Notes under the pieces: model-generated
Seen by the model: the letters and a program-made list of their open reading frames with translations, nothing else
The model's database searches: none
What the model was told of the DNA's origin: nothing
Position numbers and translations under genes: made by a program
Origin: an uncultured Ruminococcus sp.
GTDB lineage: Bacteria; Bacillota; Clostridia; Oscillospirales; CAG-272
Length of the DNA stretch: 8,673 nucleotides
Direction of reading: 5' to 3'
Assembly: GCA_902765885.1 (NCBI GenBank)
Contig: CACXBN010000347.1
Coordinates: forward strand, 1 to 8,673
In this document: positions 4,961 through 8,673 of the stretch, one piece after another
How the letters are laid out: each line of letters starts with the position of its first letter
Numbering within the stretch: position 1 is the first letter of the stretch

Positions 4961-6058
4961 ATGAAAAAAATCATGCTGGTATTCGGGACACGTCCTGAAG
5001 CTATCAAAATGTGTCCGCTGGTTCTCGAACTTAAAAAACGTCCTGAATTTAATGTGGTTCTTTGTGTGACGGGACAGCACAGGCAGATGCTTGATCAGGT
5101 TCTCGAAGCATTCGGAACTAAGCCCGACTACGACCTTTCAATCATGAAAGAAAAGCAGACTTTGTTTGACGTTACCATCAATATACTCGACAGAATCCGC
5201 GGGCTCCTTGAAACGGAAAAACCGGATGTTGTGCTTGTACACGGAGATACCTCTACGACTTTCGTAACAGCACTTGCATGTTTCTATCTTCATATTCCAG
5301 TCGGTCATGTGGAAGCCGGGCTGAGAACATATAATATAGAATCTCCTTATCCGGAAGAATTCAACCGTCAGGCTGTCAGCATTATTTCAAGGTTTAATTT
5401 TGCTCCTACAGAGCTGTCTAAGGATAATCTTATAAGAGAGGGGAAAGATCCCGGAAGTATCTATATTACCGGAAATACTGCCATTGATGCACTGAAAACC
5501 ACGGTAAGAAAAGATTATACACACCCGGAACTTGACTGGGCAGGTGACAGAAAACTGATAATAATAACAGCACACAGAAGGGAAAATCTCGGTGAGCCAA
5601 TGAAACATATGTTCAGGGCAATTCGAAGAATAATAGATGAGCATCCCGATGTGTGTGCCATCTACCCCATTCATATGAATCCGGTAGTCCGCGAAACGGC
5701 ACAGGCCGAGCTCAGCGGGTGCGACAGGATACATATAATTGAACCTCTTGAGGTGATAGATTTTCACAATTTTCTTGCAAGAAGCTATATGATTCTCACG
5801 GACAGCGGGGGCATTCAGGAAGAAGCACCGTCGCTTGGAAAACCTGTGCTCGTGATGAGAGATACCACCGAAAGGCCTGAGGGAATCAAGGCAGGCACTC
5901 TTAAGCTGGTCGGCACCGAAGAGAATACAATCTATTCATCGTTCAAAATGCTTTTGGAGAACAGGGAAGAATACGAAAAGATGAGCAGAGCCTCAAACCC
6001 TTACGGCGATGGATTTGCCTGCAGCAGGATCGCGGATATTCTTTCCGAGAAACTATAA
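4961..6058 (+). CDS. wecB: UDP-N-acetylglucosamine 2-epimerase, non-hydrolysing
   Basis: Interconverts UDP-GlcNAc and UDP-ManNAc in the cytosol, supplying ManNAc for surface polymers such as the wall teichoic acid linkage unit or capsule. The 365-residue length is normal. Motifs seen are GTRPEAIK at 9-16, VHGDTSTT at 93-100, HVEAGLRT at 116-123, NRQAVS at 135-140, GNTAID at 171-176, AHRREN at 204-209, YPIHMNP at 235-241, DSGGIQEEAPSLGKPVL at 281-297 and RDTTERPEG at 300-308. An ATG also occurs at 4955 in frame, but AAGGTG (4948-4953) is 7 bases from ATG 4961 and only one base from 4955, so I choose 4961. It is the first gene of the rightward operon, 25 bases ahead of the carrier gene. The hydrolysing (NeuC-type) branch is less likely but cannot be fully excluded by motif alone. 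Confidence 0.94.
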   Translation: MKKIMLVFGTRPEAIKMCPLVLELKKRPEFNVVLCVTGQHRQMLDQVLEAFGTKPDYDLSIMKEKQTLFDVTINILDRIRGLLETEKPDVVLVHGDTSTTFVTALACFYLHIPVGHVEAGLRTYNIESPYPEEFNRQAVSIISRFNFAPTELSKDNLIREGKDPGSIYITGNTAIDALKTTVRKDYTHPELDWAGDRKLIIITAHRRENLGEPMKHMFRAIRRIIDEHPDVCAIYPIHMNPVVRETAQAELSGCDRIHIIEPLEVIDFHNFLARSYMILTDSGGIQEEAPSLGKPVLVMRDTTERPEGIKAGTLKLVGTEENTIYSSFKMLLENREEYEKMSRASNPYGDGFACSRIADILSEKL

Positions 6059-6083
6059 CTATTTACGGATGGTAATGTAATAT

Positions 6084-7325
6084 ATGTCAATTTTTGGAGA
6101 TGTTCTATCTGTCAGAGGGGTGGTTTTTCTCGTTTTTTCCGTATTTGCCATAGCCGCTCTCGGTTATTCGCTGGGAAGGATCAAAATCAAGGGAATTTCA
6201 CTAGGAACGGCGGGCGTGTTTATAATAGCAATTGTTTTCGGCTGCCTGTTTTACGGACAGCTGCAGTCGGAACTCGGTGGCTTTGCCAATGATGCGCTGA
6301 AACTGGTGGAGAATTTGGGACTTATAATGTTTGTCTGCTCTGTCGGATTTATGGCCGGCCCTAGATTTTTCTCGAATCTCAGGAAAAACATTAAATCTTA
6401 TGTGCTTCTCGGAGTTGTCATAGTTTTGCTCGAAGGACTGGTCGCCATAGGATGCATTTATATCGGAAGATTGACGGGTGAGACAAACAATGCCGAGTTT
6501 ACAGCCATGATCGTCGGACTACTTTCCGGAGCACTTACGTCGACACCGGCATTTTCGGCAGCAAAAGATACGGTTGCCTCACAGTATGAAGGCATTGTTT
6601 CAGTCGGACACGCGATCGCCTACCTTTACGGTGTGATAGGAATAGTTTTGTTCGTTCAGCTGATTCCGCGAATAGAAAAAGCAGATATGGAAAAGGAAAG
6701 GGAAATACTGAGACAATCCCTCGCGGAAAGCGAAGCAGAAAGCAGAAAAGCAGATAATTCGAAGCCCGGAAAAGCCAAAAAGCTCATTAAAACGATTAAT
6801 ATCGATAAACTCGGAATCATGCCCGTGGCTCTTGCAACATGCCTGGGAATTCTTATTGGAAAAATACAGCTTGGTTCATTTTCTCTGACCTTGACCGGTG
6901 GATGTCTGCTTGTATCGCTTATATTCGGACATTTCGGAAATATATGGAAACTCAGTCTCAGACCTGACGAGAATCTGCTGAAAGTGATGCGTGAGATAGG
7001 ACTTATGCTGTTCCTTATCGGTGCCGGAATTTCAGGTGGAGAGAAATTTATCTCAGCATTCAAACCGATCTATTTCCTCTATGGAGTTCTGATGACGACA
7101 ATACCGCTTATCCTGGCCTACTTCCTCGTTAAAAAAGTATTTAAGTTCGGACTCCTTAACGGTCTTGGGGCAATAACTGGTGGCAGAACTTCAACACCTG
7201 CGCTTGGCACATTGATACAGGTATCACAGACAGAAGATGTGGCTGTAGCATATGCGGCAACTTATCCTGTTGCCCTTATTTCGGTCGTGCTTGTTTCGCA
7301 GGCAATCATTCTTATTTTCTCATAG
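6084..7325 (+). CDS. AspT/YidE-family membrane carrier without the usual RCK_C domains
   Basis: An integral membrane protein of 413 residues related to the aspartate:alanine exchanger family (AspT, YidE, YbjL). Two related halves are visible: GLLSGALTSTPAFSA (145-159) matches GAITGGRTSTPALGT (362-376), and LGLIMFVCSVGFMAGPRFFS (78-97) matches IGLMLFLIGAGISGGEKFIS (305-324). Each half is mostly hydrophobic with about five membrane segments. Between them, residues about 196-240, lies a charged E/K/S-rich linker where longer relatives of about 550 residues carry two RCK_C (TrkA-C) domains. The substrate is unknown; an anionic amino acid or other carboxylate is plausible only by family. ATG 6084 has a weak ribosome site (GGATGG at 6067-6072). 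It lies in an operon between wecB and the phosphodiesterase, 11 bases before the latter. Confidence 0.82.
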   Translation: MSIFGDVLSVRGVVFLVFSVFAIAALGYSLGRIKIKGISLGTAGVFIIAIVFGCLFYGQLQSELGGFANDALKLVENLGLIMFVCSVGFMAGPRFFSNLRKNIKSYVLLGVVIVLLEGLVAIGCIYIGRLTGETNNAEFTAMIVGLLSGALTSTPAFSAAKDTVASQYEGIVSVGHAIAYLYGVIGIVLFVQLIPRIEKADMEKEREILRQSLAESEAESRKADNSKPGKAKKLIKTINIDKLGIMPVALATCLGILIGKIQLGSFSLTLTGGCLLVSLIFGHFGNIWKLSLRPDENLLKVMREIGLMLFLIGAGISGGEKFISAFKPIYFLYGVLMTTIPLILAYFLVKKVFKFGLLNGLGAITGGRTSTPALGTLIQVSQTEDVAVAYAATYPVALISVVLVSQAIILIFS

Positions 7326-7336
7326 GATAAAAAATC

Positions 7337-8071
7337 ATGAAAGATACAATCAAAATAGACGCAAAGAGCACAAAGCTGATAGCTCACAGGGGACTTTCAT
7401 CTCTTGAAAAAGAAAACACCTGCGCTTCATTTGAAGCAGCAGGCAGAAGGCCATCGTATTATGGAATCGAAACTGACATTCACAGAACTGCGGACGGCGA
7501 TTTTATCATCATCCATAATGCGACTGTTGATAACGGCTTCGGTGAAACCGTGGAAGTCGAAAAGTCCACATACAGTGAACTCAGAAAAATAAGACTTGAA
7601 GGCCTTGAACACCGGATTTGCCAAGATGAACTCAGACTGCCGAGCCTGGAAGAATATGTCGGAATATGTCAAAAATACGGCAAGAAGTGTATTTTGGAGC
7701 TTAAAAGCGATTTCACTATGGATGAAACAAAAAATCTCATAGACAGAATCGCAAAAACTGGATATCTGGAAAATGTCGTATTCATTTCGTTTGTTTTTGA
7801 GGCTCTTCTCAATGTAAGAGCTTATCTTCATCATCAGAAATGTCAGTTTCTTACGGATGAGACAACAGAGACGGTGATAAGGAAATGTTCAGAGTCAGGA
7901 TTTGATATAGATACCGGATACAATAATCTTACGGAAGAACTAGTGAATATGGCACATGAGATGGGGCTGGAGATGAACGTCTGGACCGTAAATACAACTG
8001 AAAAATCCGAAGAACTTATCTCTTGGGGAGTTGACTACATAACAACGGACTGTCTCGAAGGAAAATATTAA
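7337..8071 (+). CDS. glycerophosphodiester phosphodiesterase (GDPD family)
   Basis: Hydrolyses glycerophosphodiesters to glycerol 3-phosphate and an alcohol, recovering phospholipid or glycerol-phosphate polymer fragments. The protein has 244 residues, one TIM-barrel domain, with no signal peptide or membrane segment, so it is probably cytosolic like UgpQ. Conserved residues are H17-R18-G19 with E26-N27-T28, E45 and D47 (GIETDIH, 43-49), catalytic H60, E121-K123 (ILELKS), and the late barrel signatures NVWTVN (214-219) and ITTD (235-238). H60 is followed by Asn rather than the common Asp. ATG 7337 is read from AGGA at 7324-7327, which overlaps the carrier's stop codon and suggests translational coupling. 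It is the last gene before the terminator at 8080-8107. Confidence 0.92.
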   Translation: MKDTIKIDAKSTKLIAHRGLSSLEKENTCASFEAAGRRPSYYGIETDIHRTADGDFIIIHNATVDNGFGETVEVEKSTYSELRKIRLEGLEHRICQDELRLPSLEEYVGICQKYGKKCILELKSDFTMDETKNLIDRIAKTGYLENVVFISFVFEALLNVRAYLHHQKCQFLTDETTETVIRKCSESGFDIDTGYNNLTEELVNMAHEMGLEMNVWTVNTTEKSEELISWGVDYITTDCLEGKY

Positions 8072-8079
8072 AAGAAAAC

Positions 8080-8107
8080 GCCTGAGCGAGTTTTGAATCG
8101 CTCAGGC
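8080..8107. terminator. bidirectional terminator between convergent GDPD and aminotransferase genes
   Basis: A perfect 10-bp GC-rich stem, GCCTGAGCGA (8080-8089) with its complement (8098-8107), encloses an 8-base loop. It is followed by AATATTTTTAC on the plus strand and by GTTTTCTTTT on the minus strand, so it can end both the epimerase operon and the aminotransferase transcript. Confidence 0.92.
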
Positions 8108-8114
8108 AATATTT

Positions 8115-8673
8115 TTACTTGCAAACTTTGACTGTCCAGTTCATCTCATCCTTTACCTGGCCCCACTGAATTCCTGTAATGGCATCATAGAGCTTTTTGG
8201 ATATCGGACCTATTTCATTATTGTTTATTACTATTTTTTTATCTTCATCGTAAAGCTCACCGATCGGTGAGATTACTGCAGCTGTGCCGGTTCCGAATGC
8301 TTCATTCAATTTGCCGTTTTCGCTGGCCTCTATTACTTCATCTATCGAAACTTTTCTTTCTTCAACCGGTATATTCCATTTTTTCAAGAGCTCAACGCAG
8401 GATCTGCGAGTAACTCCGGGGAGGATATTTCCGTCTTCAAGCGACGGAGTAACTACAACGCCGTCAATTACGAAGAATACATTCATCGCGCCGACTTCAT
8501 CGATATATTTTCTATGAACTCCGTCCAGCCACAGCACCTGAGCGCAGCCCATGTCTTCTGCTCTCTGCTGACCAATCAGGGATGCAGCATAGTTTCCGCC
8601 TGCCTTCGCACGACCCGTACCGCCTTTGACGCAGCGTACATACTCTCTTTCCACGAATATTTTTACAGGATTA
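8115..8673 (-). CDS. ilvE: branched-chain amino acid aminotransferase, C-terminal part (runs off window)
   Basis: PLP enzyme that exchanges amino groups between Leu/Ile/Val and 2-oxoglutarate, the last step of branched-chain amino acid synthesis and the first of their breakdown. The reading stays open to the right edge, so the start and the N-terminal domain are outside; about 186 residues are visible. Counting from the GTG-encoded Val at 8652-8654, the fold-type IV motif GGTGRAKAGGNYAAS (11-25) contains the PLP-binding Lys17. It is followed by YIDEVGAMNVFFV (50-62), GNILPGVTR (75-83), EAFGTGTAAVISPI (118-131) and GQVKDEMNWT (165-174). The GGTG form and ending fit the eukaryote-like IlvE group rather than the E. 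coli type. The GTG is internal, because family sequence (NPVKIF) continues before it. The gene converges on the phosphodiesterase. Confidence 0.93.
   Translation of the reverse strand, partial: NPVKIFVEREYVRCVKGGTGRAKAGGNYAASLIGQQRAEDMGCAQVLWLDGVHRKYIDEVGAMNVFFVIDGVVVTPSLEDGNILPGVTRRSCVELLKKWNIPVEERKVSIDEVIEASENGKLNEAFGTGTAAVISPIGELYDEDKKIVINNNEIGPISKKLYDAITGIQWGQVKDEMNWTVKVCK

Noticed and set aside
5387..5767. Minus-strand reading of 126 codons opposite wecB
   Set aside because: Antisense to a highly conserved gene, with no family motif or start signal. The reading at 6656-7063 opposite the carrier and the plus-strand reading at 4281-4661 opposite sir2 were rejected for the same reason.
1..8673. 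CRISPR array, insertion sequence, phage or defence island
   Set aside because: No regularly spaced repeats, transposase, integrase or terminal inverted repeats were found, and base composition looks even along the window. The tRNA shows no duplicated 3' end that would mark an integrated element.

Overview
The window looks like a chromosomal segment of a low-to-moderate GC Gram-positive anaerobe, most likely Clostridia. The grounds are A/G-rich Shine-Dalgarno sites (AGGAGG, AAGGAGG), TTG and GTG starts, sharp sigma-A promoters with 17-18 bp spacers, compact U-tailed terminators, and genes typical of Firmicutes (XpaC family, trimeric PNP, bacterial Sir2, non-hydrolysing UDP-GlcNAc 2-epimerase, AspT/YidE-like carrier). 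The genus cannot be fixed from the sequence alone. I see no IS element, phage gene, CRISPR array or other sign of mobility. Every gap between genes is shorter than about 150 bp.

Layout. (1) 1-966, plus strand: a possible structured leader, then purine nucleoside phosphorylase. (2) 1007-4817, minus strand, read from right to left: a Sir2 deacylase with its own promoter; a tRNA-Val(GAC) with its own promoter and terminator; an unrecognised protein that looks like a PD-(D/E)XK nuclease fold plus a winged helix; an XpaC-family membrane protein with its own promoter; and a small Sfp-type phosphopantetheinyl transferase. (3) 4849-4928: a divergent promoter region between sir2 and the rightward genes. 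(4) 4961-8071, plus strand: an apparent operon of UDP-GlcNAc 2-epimerase, AspT/YidE-family carrier and glycerophosphodiester phosphodiesterase, ended by a strong hairpin. (5) 8115-8673, minus strand: the C-terminal part of a branched-chain aminotransferase that runs off the right edge.

How the parts work together. The rightward operon may serve cell-surface polymer and phospholipid metabolism: UDP-ManNAc supply from WecB and glycerol-phosphate recovery from the phosphodiesterase. The role of the carrier is open. The leftward block is mainly housekeeping, but its transcription layout is odd. Two genes, the nuclease-like protein and the phosphopantetheinyl transferase, begin directly behind an intrinsic terminator with no room for a promoter. 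In the second case the Shine-Dalgarno lies inside the terminator stem. Together with three alternating ATCAC/GTGAT half-sites in the sir2 promoter, these are the parts most worth a second look. No complete novel multi-gene system is evident. The best candidate for undescribed biology is the uncharacterised nuclease-like/winged-helix protein encoded behind the tRNA.
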